The notes under the pieces are model-generated. The model had not been told where the DNA came from. It ran no database searches and worked only from the letters and a program-made list of their open reading frames with translations. From positions 4,058,732 through 4,122,731 of the forward strand of contig OU342812.1 of NCBI GenBank assembly GCA_910591455.2: a stretch of DNA of 64,000 nucleotides, read 5' to 3'. A program made the translations under genes and the position numbers. This document shows, one piece after another, positions 1-12,000 of the stretch (position 1 is the first letter of the stretch; each line of letters opens with the position of its first letter). Origin of the DNA: Pholis gunnellus (lineage: Eukaryota > Chordata > Actinopteri > Perciformes > Pholidae).

Positions 1-415
1 GGGCGACTCCTGATATGAGAAAATGACTCTACTTCTCTCTTGATTTATTACCTCAGTAAACATTGTAAACATGAGTTTATGGTCTCAATCTCTAGTTTCA
101 AGTCTTCTTCAATACATCATGATGTTGATTTAGTAAATGATGGTCATTTAGAGTCAAACAGACCATAAAGCAGGGTATGCTTTAGGGCGGGGCTACACAG
201 TGATTGACAGGTCGCTGCCTCTCCCAGACATGTATACGACATCTTTACGTCACTCCTCCGTTTTCCAAATATGGTAACTTCCGTTCACTGGTTGTAAAAA
301 GCCACGATGGCGACGGCCAAAATGCCGAACTCGGGTCTTCAAAGCGGCAGTCCACAAACCAATGGGTGACGTCACGACGACTACGTCCACTTCTTACATA
401 CAGTCTGTGGTCTAA
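1..415 (+). repeat. High-copy fish interspersed repeat, copy 1, cut by the window edge
   Basis: This stretch lies in an nr2c2 intron and matches 42305-42735 over almost its whole length on the same strand. It matches 29165-29400 and 20330-20480 in its left part, and 31165-31300 in its right part, on the opposite strand. Shared words include 'ttatggtctcaatctctagt' and 'tccacaaaccaatggg'. The right end reads 'cttcttacatacagtctgtg', a terminus I recognise from many fish genomes. Copy 1 also carries TGACGTCA at 367-374. I see no transposase or reverse transcriptase and cannot name the family. Confidence 0.8.
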
Positions 416-548
416 TAGGATAAAATGATGAAGTTATGCAACTTTGAGGAGGCATACAACATCGAGGCGGGGATATTAGTTTGTCGAAGAGACTTTCCTG
501 GTTAGATAGAGCTTTGAGTAAATTATGAAACATTTTCTTCTCTCTCAG

Positions 549-2079
549 ACAAGCTTTCGGGGGAGAGGGTGAAGCAGGTGATGGAGCACATTTGGAAGTT
601 CCAGGAGTTCTGTAACAGCATGACGAGGTTGGAGACTGACAGCTACGAATATGCCTACCTGAAAGCAATAGTGCTGTTCAGCCCGGGTGAGTTAATAATA
701 CACACTCAAGCTTTTTATTAGTCAAATAAAAAGAATGTATGTAAGAATAAGTGTAATTGATTGAATAAATGACCTGTGTGTGTGTGTTTGACAGATCATC
801 CCGGTGTGGACAGCAGCGGGCAGATTGAGAAGTTCCAGGAGAAAGCCTTGATGGAGCTGCAGGACTACGTGCAGAAAACGTACCCAGACGACACCTACAG
901 GTACACTCACACCTCCAGTCCAACCAGTCAGCTCGACCGGTCATTAAAGAGGTTTAACCATATATGTAGTTTAATCTTCACAATAATACAGATTATTAGA
1001 TATTATGAGTTGGCAAATTGGTGTGAGGATCAAAACCAATAAACCACCCGTTACTGAATACTAGCTGTACTTTATTACTGTGGTAGTCCCTAAGATGACA
1101 TGTTTAACTTGTGTCGCAGTAGTTTCAAGATAAAGTGAAGTGCTGAACATCTGCGGGTGTGTTTGCATTATTCTTCTTGATCCATTTCATTTCTAAGCAC
1201 GTCAGAAGGATGATATCGATACTCCGTATCAGTTCAGGTCTTTATCTTTAAGAACAGATTAGAATTCATTTATATTTAAATATTACTAAATGTTTCTAGA
1301 GGAACAACAGTAATGTTTAGGATTTTACTCTGTTCTTTTTCATGACTAAATAATAGTTTTTTAATACATATAATAGTATAATTGTAAAAACAAATAAATT
1401 CAGAACAGGAGTACAATTAATATATAATTTAGATATTAACTAAATATTTTGTCTAGAACAGCATTGACAAAGTCACAATATAAAGTCATTAATATCTCAC
1501 TGGAAACATCTCAAAAAGATCAAATAAATAACAATCCTGAGTGAAGTTTGTAAAGAAAGAAAAAACAGACATCACTCATGTCCTCCTGTCCTCTAGTCCC
1601 GTAGTCCTCCTGTCCTTAGTCCTCTGTCCTCCTGTCCTCCTGGCCTCTAGTCTTCCTGTCCTCTAGTCCTCCTGGCCTCTAGTCCTCCTGACCTTCCTCC
1701 TGTCCTGTAGTCCTCTTGTCCTCCTATCCTCCTATCCTTCTATCCTCCTGTCCTCTTGTCCTCTGTCCTCCTGTCCTCTTGTCCCCTGTCCTACTAGCTT
1801 GATCACTGAATATGGAAAACGATCTCTAGAAGAGAGTGAGAACCCTGCGCTTACAAGAAAAGCTCATTTTCTTTGCCTGACTCGTGGTGTGCTCGTGTCT
1901 CCAGGTTGACCCGTATCCTGACTCGTCTCCCGGCCCTGCGCCTCATGAACTCGGGCATCACGGAGGAGCTCTTCTTCACCGGCCTGATAGGTAACGTCTC
2001 TATTGACAGCATCATCCCGTACATCCTCAAGATGGAGACGGCTGAGTACAACAGCCAGGACTGTGACCCTGCAGAATGA
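549..2079 (+). CDS. nr2c2: Nuclear receptor subfamily 2 group C member 2 (TR4), 3' part
   Basis: Three coding exons are visible: 549-686, 795-900 and 1905-2079 (stop TGA). Junctions are ag/ac..g/GTGAGT, acag/at..ag/GTACAC and ccag/g. With one base carried over from the missing upstream exon they encode about 139 residues, the C-terminal half of the ligand-binding domain. Diagnostic segments are EFCNSM, YEYAYLKAIVLFSP, QIEKFQEKA, ELQDYVQKTY, LPALRLMNS, ITEELFFTGLIGN and SIDSIIPYILKMETAEYN; the last contains the AF-2 region. MELQDYVQKTY and ILKMETAEYN fit NR2C2 better than NR2C1, and the neighbours mrps25 and rbsn agree. The family is a nuclear DR-element-binding orphan receptor. The last residues after EYN (SQDCDPAE) do not resemble the mammalian tail as I remember it. 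The DNA-binding domain lies off the left edge. Confidence 0.93.
901..1559 (+). other. nr2c2: nr2c2 intron, AT-rich, no feature seen
   Basis: This is the left two thirds of the last nr2c2 intron. It is AT-rich and I see no ORF, tandem repeat or recognisable mobile element in it. Confidence 0.7.
1575..1795 (+). repeat. Pyrimidine-rich minisatellite in the last nr2c2 intron
   Basis: About 220 bp of degenerate tandem repeat is built from words such as gtcctcctgtcctctagtc. The strand is almost pure C/T with regular TAG or TGTAG interruptions. It ends roughly 110 bp before the last nr2c2 exon. Unit length varies (about 9 to 20 bp), so copy number cannot be given precisely. Confidence 0.8.
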
Positions 2080-4150
2080 CCCCCCCCCTCACCCCAGGGT
2101 TCACTTCAGGTACTCTTCTTCTTCGTCTCTCGCGGGGTTCACTGTTGAACACCGGTCAGAAACCCTGCAGCGGCCCCTTGTTTTTTTTTTAAACGATGCA
2201 CGGTGGTAGATTAAGATGATCCAGGATCGAAAAGCCAGGATGACAGTTGGAATGTGTTCTGGAGCGGACGCAGTGTGGTACTCTTGAACTTGTGGCTCTG
2301 AACTCAGTCGCTCTGAGCTGAACGGAGAAGGAATCCTCTGCAGCTGTGCTCGTCTCCTTTAATGTCTTTAATGGCACTTGAGGCTGATCAGCCTTTCACA
2401 TGGTTGTAGTCTTTTCTAAGCCTTCCCACGCGCTCATGTTGATCACATACATAGTTTAGCTTCAGCTTGCAGATACCCGATGAGCTGTATCAACAAGTTC
2501 AAACAGCAATCTAACACGTGGAAGTGAAAGTTTTAAAAGTAAATCTGAGTACTTACTTTTCAAGTGTATTTTAAAGCTGTAATTGTTTGTATTTGGTAAT
2601 ATTGGCGCGTAAAATAAAACAGGTATTTTAGTGGACGTGCTGTTAAAAATGTAGAATTCAGGCTTTTACAAAGTACAGTATGACTGTTCTGAACATCATT
2701 CATCGAAACATCCAAATCATTTTCTCTTTTTATTCAATTCTGAGGCCGACACCACTTCCTCAGAGGCGTCGAGACGTTAATGTACAGCTCTTAACTTTAA
2801 ATACGTTTAAATAATAGTTGGAATGAGAACTCCAATCAGGTACAAACACAATCTCAAACCTCAATGAATTGATCCGCAATCTGCTCTCATGGCATTTATC
2901 GACCACACAGTGCATTACGACACGACCAACATCCCATCTCATCCAGTTTCACGTCAGCCACACGATGACTTTGATTTAAACTTTGAGGGTGTTTTCATGT
3001 TTAGGTACATTTATTTCTTAACATTATCACGGATATGTTGCTAATATAACCGGTGCAATCGCCTCATCACTTTCCCCTTTACGACAATCAGTTATATGTG
3101 TTTTCCTTCTGTCCCGCCAGTTTCAATCTGCATTTTCTATACGTGTATTTATCGATGGCATTTATTTCTTTTAAAGGAACTAGATTATCTTAAAGATTCT
3201 GGTTCATAAATGTTGCGTATGTGTAGCCACGCTACTGTTTTTGTACTTTGAGTTTGCATTTGTACTCCGCTAACTGCACATCAATCAGCTTCTGTTCCGC
3301 TGTGTTCATGCTGACTAAGACTTTGTGTTTTCTATGTTTTCTAAAATGTTTGATTTGTTGTGAACAAATTAGCTCGTTGCATACTAAGTGTACTTAAAGT
3401 ACTTTTGGGCAGGTTTCCCCGATTTTAAAACAAAACAAAACAAGGTTTTCTGGGAAGCGTCGATGTCTCGACTCACCCGATAGTTTAATGCTTCAGAATA
3501 CCCGCAGCATCGTGAATGATAACGGGAACGTAAAGAAGGATTATGTCTCGTGAAATATATATGTCTCTTGTAATATTTGGGGTTTTAAACCCACACAGAC
3601 TGTTTGTAACGGCACTGTTGTGAGATGACCTTTGTACATGTAGTTTCATTAAAATGAGTGCATGATGTTTTTAAGCCGGGTTTTATAATCTTGTCGCCGT
3701 CTGCCCTAATAAGGAGCATTGTTATCAATTTTATAGTGCATTGCAGTGCATGAAGAAGTTGCTTAAGTGCATTTTATTAAATGCTGTATGACAAAATGTT
3801 AATTTAAATGTTGTGGCTTTAAAATATTAACCATGAGCAGCTAACACATTAGAGGATATTAGATGAGAAAACGTCAGCTCGGTGGAGTATCCTATGGTTT
3901 AAATTTTATACTATGTAAATGTACTTTGCTTTTGTTTTTTGCTCATGTACAATGTCATTTCTTCAAACGCTGAGATTGAGAAACAACATCCATGTTTTGC
4001 TGAAGTTGTCACAACCCCACATTTCTACCTCACACCGATGAAGATATAAAACAGATGTAATAACGACGGAGCTCCAGTATCAGCATTCCAGTCTCTGAGG
4101 CTGGCTTCTCCGAGGCCGCACGCTATTCAAGAAATAAACAATTAAGTATG
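2080..4150 (+). other. nr2c2: nr2c2 3' UTR with several possible poly(A) signals
   Basis: No coding sequence is visible between the nr2c2 stop and the mrps25 promoter. Plus-strand poly(A) signals are AATAAA at 2613-2618, ATTAAA at 3648-3653 and AATAAA at 4133-4138, so the 3' UTR could be about 0.55, 1.6 or 2.1 kb. A C-run follows the stop codon. The sequence is otherwise unique-looking and moderately AT-rich, as expected for a long UTR. Which signal is used cannot be decided from sequence. Confidence 0.55.
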
Positions 4151-4673
4151 AAACATGACACGACTGAGTCTCTTGTTTAATACCTGTATGTTAAAGTGAA
4201 ACTGTGAATCACAATCCTCACTCTTAAATACAGCTTTGGTAACAACACGGACAACATCACACCACAAAGAAATGTAGCTTTTATAATATAGAAACTATAA
4301 AGCTCTCATTCTCGCAAAGGACTTGCTGACAACATGTACTACTGCTCTCTGAACTACTCAAAACTTTAACTAATTTCAACTAGTGTAGACTTACTAGCAT
4401 AAGTCCTAGTAAAAGTATAAGTGTTGGCATCAAAAGGTACATAAAGTACACGAAGTGAGAGTATTCACTGTGGACATCATAAGCACAGAGGATGTTGTAT
4501 GTTGTACAGACTGTAAAGACCCCCTGAGGAAAAGGTGATTTGAGAAATTGGGCTAATACTAAAAAAAATTAGCAGAATATATGTTTTATTAATAACACGT
4601 AAGTATTGACTTGTTTTTGTTTGTACTTCTCATGTCAACAAAAAAGAGACTGCCATCCTCCTGGTCGCTCATC

Positions 4674-4681
4674 TGACGTCA
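4674..4681 (+). promoter_or_regulatory. mrps25: Perfect CRE in the mrps25 promoter
   Basis: The palindrome TGACGTCA lies 76 bp upstream of the mrps25 start codon. Just downstream is GC/pyrimidine-rich sequence (ggcgcctctcctctcctgg) typical of TATA-less housekeeping promoters. CREB/ATF binding is inferred from the motif only. Confidence 0.55.
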
Positions 4682-4756
4682 TCAATAGGCGCCTCTCCTC
4701 TCCTGGTTCTCCGGTTGTTGTGGTTTTGTAAATACAAACTGAAAGAGACTTTAAAC

Positions 4757-5378
4757 ATGCCGATGAAAGGGCGGTTTCCGATCAGGAGGACTCTGGAGTA
4801 CCTGCAGAAGGGAGACATCATCTTCAAGAACCGAGTGAAGATCATGACGGTGAACTACAACACGCACGGAGAACTCAGCGATGGAGCAAGGTCAGAGCTA
4901 ACGGCTAAAACACGGCTCACACGTCCGCAGAGCTAACGGTTGAAACACGGCACACACGTCCCCAGAGCTAACGGCTAAAACACGGCACACACATCCTCAG
5001 AGCTAACGGTTGAAACACGGCACACGCGTCCCCAGAGCTAACGGCTATAACACGGAACACACGTCCTCAGAGCTAACGGCTATAACACGGAACACACGTC
5101 CTCAGAGCTAACGGCTAAAACACGACTTGCACGTCCTCAGAGCGACGTGAAGAACCACGAAAAACAATCCTAGTCGATGGGATTGCTCCTCATTTTTACA
5201 CTGAAGTCGTTTTATATAATTGTTCCTGTTTTATGCATTTTAATTTATTCTGTATTGCATATTATCTGGATTGTTATGCTCACTCATTAGTTGTGTGTGA
5301 CAGTTTGTGACTATTGTTGCCTCTTGACTTTAAACACAATGAGGCTGGTAGAAAAAGAAAAAGGTTTTATGTGTATTT

Positions 5379-5415
<37 letters not shown>

Positions 5416-6881
5416 TTTACAATTATTAATTGTTTAATTTAATTAAATGTTTTATAATTGTTTGATACATTGTGAAAAATGACCAGAATATAAATATAAA
5501 TAAGTAGTTGGAACCAGAGAATTGTTTTGACATAAGCTTTACATTGATAATGAAAATAGATCCCAGTTAATTGACTAATGGATCAATCCGCCAATCATGT
5601 CAGCTTCACTTTGTTTAGTTCCTTCAGATTTAAGCCTTTTTATTTATGTCACTTCAAATTTCATGCACAAGTTCCGGCACCTGTTTGTTTTCTCATTAAA
5701 AAAAATAACACTTAAGACAGGAAGCTGTCGTGAACATGCATAATTCTGTGAATCTTTTAAGTCTAGAATCAATGTTTAGCAACTTTAGCTATTACAGAAG
5801 ATAAATACACGAGTATTGTAGACTTATTTCTTCAGTTTCAGTTAAAACTATTACAACTAACAATGATAAAATAGTACGGAATAGTGTAAATTAAACATTC
5901 TCATGCTTTGGTCCATTCAGAACAAGAGGAATTTTAAAATTTAGGATTAAAAGAAAATGTACCGCCTGTTTCTTTAAGTACTTCAGCCCACCCGTCATGT
6001 TCTGTTCTTAAACGGTTACTTTCTTTGTTTTTTTGCAGAAAGTTTGTGTTCTTCAATATTCCTCGGATTCAGTACAAAAACCAGTGGCTCCAAATAATGA
6101 TGTTCAAAAATATGACACCATCGCCGTTCCTGAAGTTCTACCTGGGTGTGTATTGTTCTGTTTGATGCACACAGGAGACGTTTTCCATCAGAAAGGGTTC
6201 ATTTGAACTCAAAACATCTTTTCTGAAAGCTAAACTAAAGGAGAGTTCTGGTAGAAAACCACGAAGGCAAAACCTCTCCCATGTGCTCGTTTGACCCGCA
6301 TTAATATTACCATCATCATGTATTGTATCAAGCTTGTGCTGATGTGCTGTCTCTCCTTTGCAGACAATGGGGAGCAAGTTCTGGTGGATGTGGAAGGAAA
6401 GGACCACAAAGAAATCTCACAACACGTTAAGAAGATTCTGGGAAAATCAGAGTAAGATATTCTAGAATATTCAGCCGAGTCTCCTGGTTCAGATACTTTT
6501 CACTGTTTTTGTTGATAATTTAAATTCAGAGATTACACGTAAATAGTATTTTACTCAAATGAATTATGAAAGCTGGATCACTGAACTGAATAGCTGATAA
6601 TACTTTTAACAATGGCTGTTATTTACACCCGTCTCTGCATCGACCAGACAATCCATAAACGTGACGATGTTATCCGCTCTCTGTTTTACAGAGAAGTGTT
6701 ACAAGCCGAGGCTCTAGCCAAGATGCAGGCCTCCAACCCCGCCAACTTTGGGCCCAGAAAGTACTGTCTGAGGGAGTGCATATGCGAGGTGGCGGGCCAG
6801 GTGCCGTGTCCCGGCAACACGCCGCTGCCCAAAGAGATGACGGGGAAATATCGCACCCAGATGGCAGCGGCACAGGAGTGA
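4757..6881 (+). CDS. mrps25: Mitochondrial ribosomal protein S25 (mS25)
   Basis: Four coding exons, 4757-4890, 6039-6145, 6364-6451 and 6692-6881, sum to 519 nt and encode 172 aa; the human protein is 173 aa as I recall. All junctions are GT-AG. The start was chosen because MPMKGRFPIRRTL is the conserved N-terminus; an upstream in-frame ATG at 4715 would add 14 non-conserved residues. Other hallmarks are VMTVNYNTHGE-like sequence at about residue 30, KFVFFNIPRIQYKN, MMFKNMTPSPFLKFYL, GEQVLVDVE and, near the C-terminus, ANFGPRKYCLRECICEV with clustered cysteines, then a PLPKEM motif. The protein is a structural component of the small mitoribosomal subunit. It sits head-to-tail behind nr2c2 and tail-to-tail with rbsn. 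Intron 1 begins with a minisatellite. Confidence 0.96.
4892..5145 (+). repeat. 35-bp minisatellite at the start of mrps25 intron 1
   Basis: About seven tandem units follow the pattern agagctaacggctaaaac + acggcacacacgtcctc (about 35 bp), with variants gttgaaac and gctataac. The first unit begins at the donor site itself: exon 1 ends at 4890 and the intron opens gtcagagctaacgg. The array therefore appears to have expanded from sequence at the splice junction. The last copy decays near 5145. Confidence 0.9.
5146..6038 (+). other. mrps25: Rest of mrps25 intron 1, with a TA microsatellite
   Basis: The sequence is AT-rich intron. It carries a (TA)n tract of about 13 units near 5383-5409. No ORF or recognised mobile element is visible. 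It ends in a good polypyrimidine tract and ttttttgcag acceptor at 6038. Confidence 0.75.
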
Positions 6882-7200
6882 GACGAGAGCCGAGTGCTGT
6901 AGATTCACGGGACAATGCTGAGCCACGGTTTGATTTTGTTTGATTGCATAAAAAAAAGGACTACGCCGTTGCAGATTCAGCTGTAAATATGAGTAACTAA
7001 ATGGATCCCGCTGTGCTGTGCATTGTGGGAACGTCGCTGGCTGGACTCTTCAGTCCACCGAGAGCAGCAGGAAACGACCGACGCACAACGTTGGTCTGGT
7101 GAAGAATCCACACAACAGGATGAGATTTAGGCATCGAGCAAAGTGTCAACACTGCAATGTAAACATTCAAATAAAACTGATTTGCCTGCCGGTGTGGCTG
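6882..7200 (+). terminator. mrps25: mrps25 3' UTR with poly(A) signal
   Basis: A short 3' UTR follows the TGA. AATAAA lies at 7170-7175 and the downstream sequence is G/T-rich (tgcctgccggtgtggctg), so cleavage near 7190-7200 is likely. The opposing gene rbsn has its own signals only about 100 bp further on. Confidence 0.65.
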
Positions 7201-7276
7201 CAGTCGTCGCTGTGTGAACCTCAAGTGAGCTTAACCACAATGTTTAATGCGAGAGGCAGAAACGTTTCACAGGCTT

Positions 7277-9023
7277 TTTATTTATTTCTTTATTGGTGCT
7301 GAGATGGCATTTTCCAAAGTTTGTGCATCAAAATAGTTTTAGCAAATTAGCTAAAAATCAACTGCTAATACACATGAAGAAGCTGCTGGAGTTATTCACG
7401 CTCACAAAACACGTAGTGTCTTCTGTGGACGTCAGACACACAAACACATCACGGACATCCTGACTGACTGCAAAGCAGCGCTGTGAGTGATAATACTTGT
7501 TGGCGTTCATGTAGTGTCTGATTTGAAGCTGTGCCTCTGCAGATAGTGTTTAGAGGTGAATGCTGGTCAGATGAATGGACTTCTTGGTTGAAACTACTGC
7601 TTCGGATTTTGGCCGACAGCACGGAACAGAAGCGAGTCTATCAGTCCAAATGTATAAAACAAAAAAAAGCAGGAAGACGGGCGTGGCCTCTAGTTGTTTA
7701 GAAAGAGCGTCATCGAGCAGCGCCGTAAAGAAGCCGGACACAACTGGTGCAGCCCGAGTGCTCAGTTGGATCTGTAGTGCCGGTTAATCAGATCAGAAGG
7801 GGTCCCTCAGTCAGACGTGGGGAAACGTTTTGCTCCACTTGGTTCAATGCTTTAAAAATAAAAATAAAGGTCTAAAAAAAGCCAACGCGACAGACGAGAT
7901 GCACAAAATAAAAGATCACTGAACTGAATCTGCTGGAGGACGACCATGCAGACCTGACAGACATGGTTCACACTTCAATTCAGTTTTACAGAAAAAAAAA
8001 AAATGTACTTCCACTGAAACAGAAATGAACAGTAATACTTATTCAAAGCCTGCGGTGGACATTGTATCACAGATGTACGTGTGGTTATTTATAGTATGAT
8101 TAAGGATTAGAAGCTTTCATGTGTGAAAGTCATGTGACTGATTTATTAATTCAAGCCTGTCATCAGATGGTGTTTGTTGTTCATGGCCCAGTTAGAACAG
8201 TACTGTATGGTCCGGTTCAAGAGTTACCACAAATAAACTAGAGTTGTAGGTACAACAAGGTGGCACTAATGTTAAAGGGAGGCTCCACCGATTCCACACT
8301 TTAAAGTCTGAGGTTCTTTAAAGACTAAAAGTCTGAAATTTAAAACAATTCTGTAAAGTAGTGAGCTTATCAGGCCGCGTGAGGCTACTTGGATCAAACG
8401 CACTGTTGTTGGTGGATTTACATTTTGGGTAATGTAGATTTTTTTTCCCCATGATTCTAACAATGTTATAAGTGTGCAATGCTATTTCGGTGGACTACTC
8501 TTTTAAGATAATTTGGCAAAAGACCCCACATATTCAACTATAGATCTCTAAATGTGCATCGTCAGCTTCATGGCTCCCTTTTGTTCACAATTCCGTTTTG
8601 ACTTTGTTCACAGCCAGAGACCCAAATCTTACACCCGGACCTCCACAGCCAACTACCAGACTGTCCCATTAAAACAAAGTGTTTGAACGCCAGTCCTCTG
8701 TCTGTGTTCCTGATACAACAGCGTTAACATCTACAGCAACATGCAAACTGTACAAATGGACTTTTTCTTGCAGTGCTTAAAAAGTGAGCATGCTGAGACA
8801 GACTCCAGCCCTCTGCGACCCCGTACAGGATGAGTGGTTTAGAAAGTAAGGGAGTCACTCCAGACTGCTGAGCTTTAGTACATAGTTCATTTTGGGACTT
8901 ACCAAATCTTTTTGTGGTGCAGCAGACCTCGCCCAAACTAAAACCAGTGGGCTCATTAGTCATATAAAGTGAGCTAGCCTTGCAGGACTTGGTAAGTAGC
9001 AGGTAATCAGGGGGGGGGGGGGG
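7277..9023 (-). other. rbsn: rbsn 3' UTR, converging on mrps25
   Basis: No coding sequence is visible between the rbsn stop and mrps25. On the minus strand three AATAAA signals cluster at 7294-7277, read as TTTATT on the plus strand. An earlier possible signal lies near 8140. If the cluster is used, the rbsn 3' UTR is about 1.7 kb and ends about 80 bp from the predicted end of mrps25. A run of about 14 G on the plus strand (C on the mRNA) begins at about 9010, just after the rbsn stop. Confidence 0.55.
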
Positions 9024-12000
9024 TCAGTGCTTCTTTTTCTTCTGCTCTTGGAGGGTGTGCTGTAGCTCTCTGAGGTTCTCCGACAGGAGCTCCACCTCGT
9101 CGAGGCGGCCGCTGAGCTTGGCGTCAAAAATGTAGGCCCTAATGTTGTCAATCTGCTGCAGCAGCAGCTCCTCCTCGATCATGTCCACGTCGGGCAAATC
9201 CCCGGCGTCATCGTTCCCCTCGAAGGGGTTGGTCGAGACTCCCGGAGAGTTCCCGGAGGCTTCCAGGAAAGGGTTTCCCGTGTCTGTGTTGCCGTCTTCA
9301 AAGGGGTTACCGGACACGGCCTCGGCCGGTTTGTCTTCGTCGACCTCTTCGTCTTCATCGAACGGGTTGTACTCTTTCTTCTCAATGCGGACCTCTTTGT
9401 GTTCCCTCTTTATGTCCTCAGCGAAGGGATTTGATGGATCCTCCTCAACGGGAGTAGAGTCCTCTTCGTCGAAAGGGTTAAGGGAGACGTTGTTCTGTCC
9501 TTCGCCACCAGGGGGGGTCACATGCCCCCCTAAGCTCCTCAGCCTGGGAGGCGACTCCTCCTGGCTTGTGAGAACAGGGAGCGCTCTCGCAGGGGATGGA
9601 CTCCTCTCAGCTGTGGGAGTCAGGTCCCCTGCTTCAGTGTTCTCCTCTCCTTGGTAGACGACTGCCGGACTAATATCCGGAGCCCTCCCCCACGTGAGGG
9701 CAGGCTGAGTGCCGCCCACTGCGGGGCCCCAGTGCTTCCTCTCCCGGGCCTCCAGACGATCGAGCTCCCCCTGCTGCAGGCTCTCCTCCTGGGCCAGCTT
9801 CTGGGAGAGCGCGATGGCCACGCTGGTCTGCTGCTGGTCGTACTCGTCCTGCAGCTGACGCAGGTTCTCCTCCAACATGGCCACCTCGTCTGCCCTCTGG
9901 GCCTCCCGCGCCTGACGGAGGAACGACTGGATGTTCTCAATCTGCTGCAGGAGGGGGTCCTCCAGCTCGCTGCGCGTGTGGACGGCGTCTGCGGAGGGCA
10001 ACCAGCCGCCCGCTTTGGTCATGTGCGGAGCTCTCTGGGCCCGCGGCAGCTCTCCGTTGGTGCTGGGAGGCGGACGGTTCTTCTCAGACTCCTGCCTCTT
10101 CTTCAGGGTCTCCTGGGTTACCTGTTGAAAATAAATGTTGTATAAACATTAAGTAACTCGTTGTGAATGAAGAAGAAGAAAGAAGTATCGGTACACAATC
10201 TCACCAGTCTCTCTTGTTGGAGTCTCTTCTCTTGTTCCTGTTTTCTCTTTTCCTTCAGCGCTTCATATTTATCCTTGGTGGGTAAAGACATGAGACCTAA
10301 CAGCTTCTCCTAAAACAAGGAGGACACGGAGAATGAGTGAATTCAGGGAAACAAAGGATGACGCTGGAGAGACGTATGCGACAGTGAGGATTGGAAAGAC
10401 ACCGAAGCCCCGTAAGTCTTTTCCTCTGAACGTCACCTGGACAAACAGCGTGGCCGTGTAACGGATCATCCTCTGCAGCTGGAGGGCCTTCGGATGCGGT
10501 GGTGGATCATCTTTTGCTCTTAGTGTTAAAATCTTCTTACTGAGAAGAAAACACAGATTTGATCTTTTTAAAAACTCCACATTTGACAAACATGACAGAA
10601 GACTTTCTGACATTTAGGACCGACATCTACCTCAGGGCGTCGATTAGTTGGTAGTATTTCTGCACCTCCAGTCTCAGTCCACCAGCAGTGTCAAGATTGT
10701 ACGTGGTTTCTCCGGCACTGTGAGATCACACAGCCACGACGATGAGTAAGCAGTCTCTCGTATCAAAGACCATTTCTCACATCAGAAATGCTTCTTAAAT
10801 AACCGGTACTTACTTCAGCGAATCTGCCATTCTGATGTATTCTGGAGCCTTTTCATCCACCTTCTCCATGCACATCCTCAGCCGCTGACAGGAAGACAAG
10901 TTTGGAGCAAAGTGAACAACAGGAAACCCCAAAAGACAAACACTGAATGACGGGAAGGATACAACAGAGTAAACTCAAGAAAACGGAACCAACTGCACTA
11001 CTAGTGGGACCAGAAGAAGGGACGGACTGTAAAATGTATAGAACCTTTTTATAATTTGAACTACGAGATTGTTTGATGTGCAAACCTCGTAAAGTTTCAC
11101 TACATCCGGCATGTGGTCCTTCTCCTCCAGCTTCTGCTGCCTCTTCAGCAGGATGTCCATACAGTGGCGACAGCAGCGGATCTTCTCGTCGTCCTTTTCC
11201 TCCAGCATGGACGTCACGCTGCTCAGGCTGCTGATGCTGCCTCTTCTGGAGCCCATCCCGCCGCCTCCGACCGGGGGAGACTGGGACTGAATAGGGCTTC
11301 CAGGTACACACAGGGCCTCTCGTGTCCCATTAATCAGCTTTTCTGTGAACGGAGAATAGGCACATTATTGAGACACGTACTCGACTCGGACTGGATGTCC
11401 GATGATAATTTGCAGGAGATTTGTTTCATACGTACGGGCCAGAGGCAAGGTGACAAACTCCATGCACTTCCTACACATGATGGACCCACAGAGGCGGCAG
11501 TGGTGCCGCCTGTTCCGGATGTTGAACTTGTTTCCGCAGTCGGGACAGAACGGGACATCCGAGTCGTTCACCCATGACACCACGGACTTCTCAATGGCTG
11601 TGAAAGGAGGATGAGAACACTCATTCATTTAGAATATCAACTCATTGACCCACACCGAGAGGCGTTGTTATGAAAACACAAACCTCTGATTCTGGCAGCA
11701 TCGGAGTTGATCCTATCAAACGACGTCAACTAAGTAAAGACAAACGAGTTGGCACAGTTACGCCCTATCTTAAGTGTAATTTAAGATTCATGGTGCGAGT
11801 GATTTGTGCTGCTGTAAGCAAACCTTTTCCAGTCTAATGATGAGCTTGTTGACCTCAATGACGTAGTGATCAATGCGAGCAGCCCGGTGTTTTTTAAAGA
11901 GGTCCAGGTGGCTTCTGGTTGCTCCTACAGAAGCAAAGAGAAAGGAAACCATAAGAGTTCAGCGTGTGGTTGCTGCTTAACCGCGTTCTTAGTAAATCCC

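Noticed and set aside
9142..10145. Long plus-strand frames opposite the last rbsn exon
   Set aside because: They are antisense shadows of the GC-rich, repetitive rbsn coding exon, whose own frame matches rabenosyn-5 throughout.
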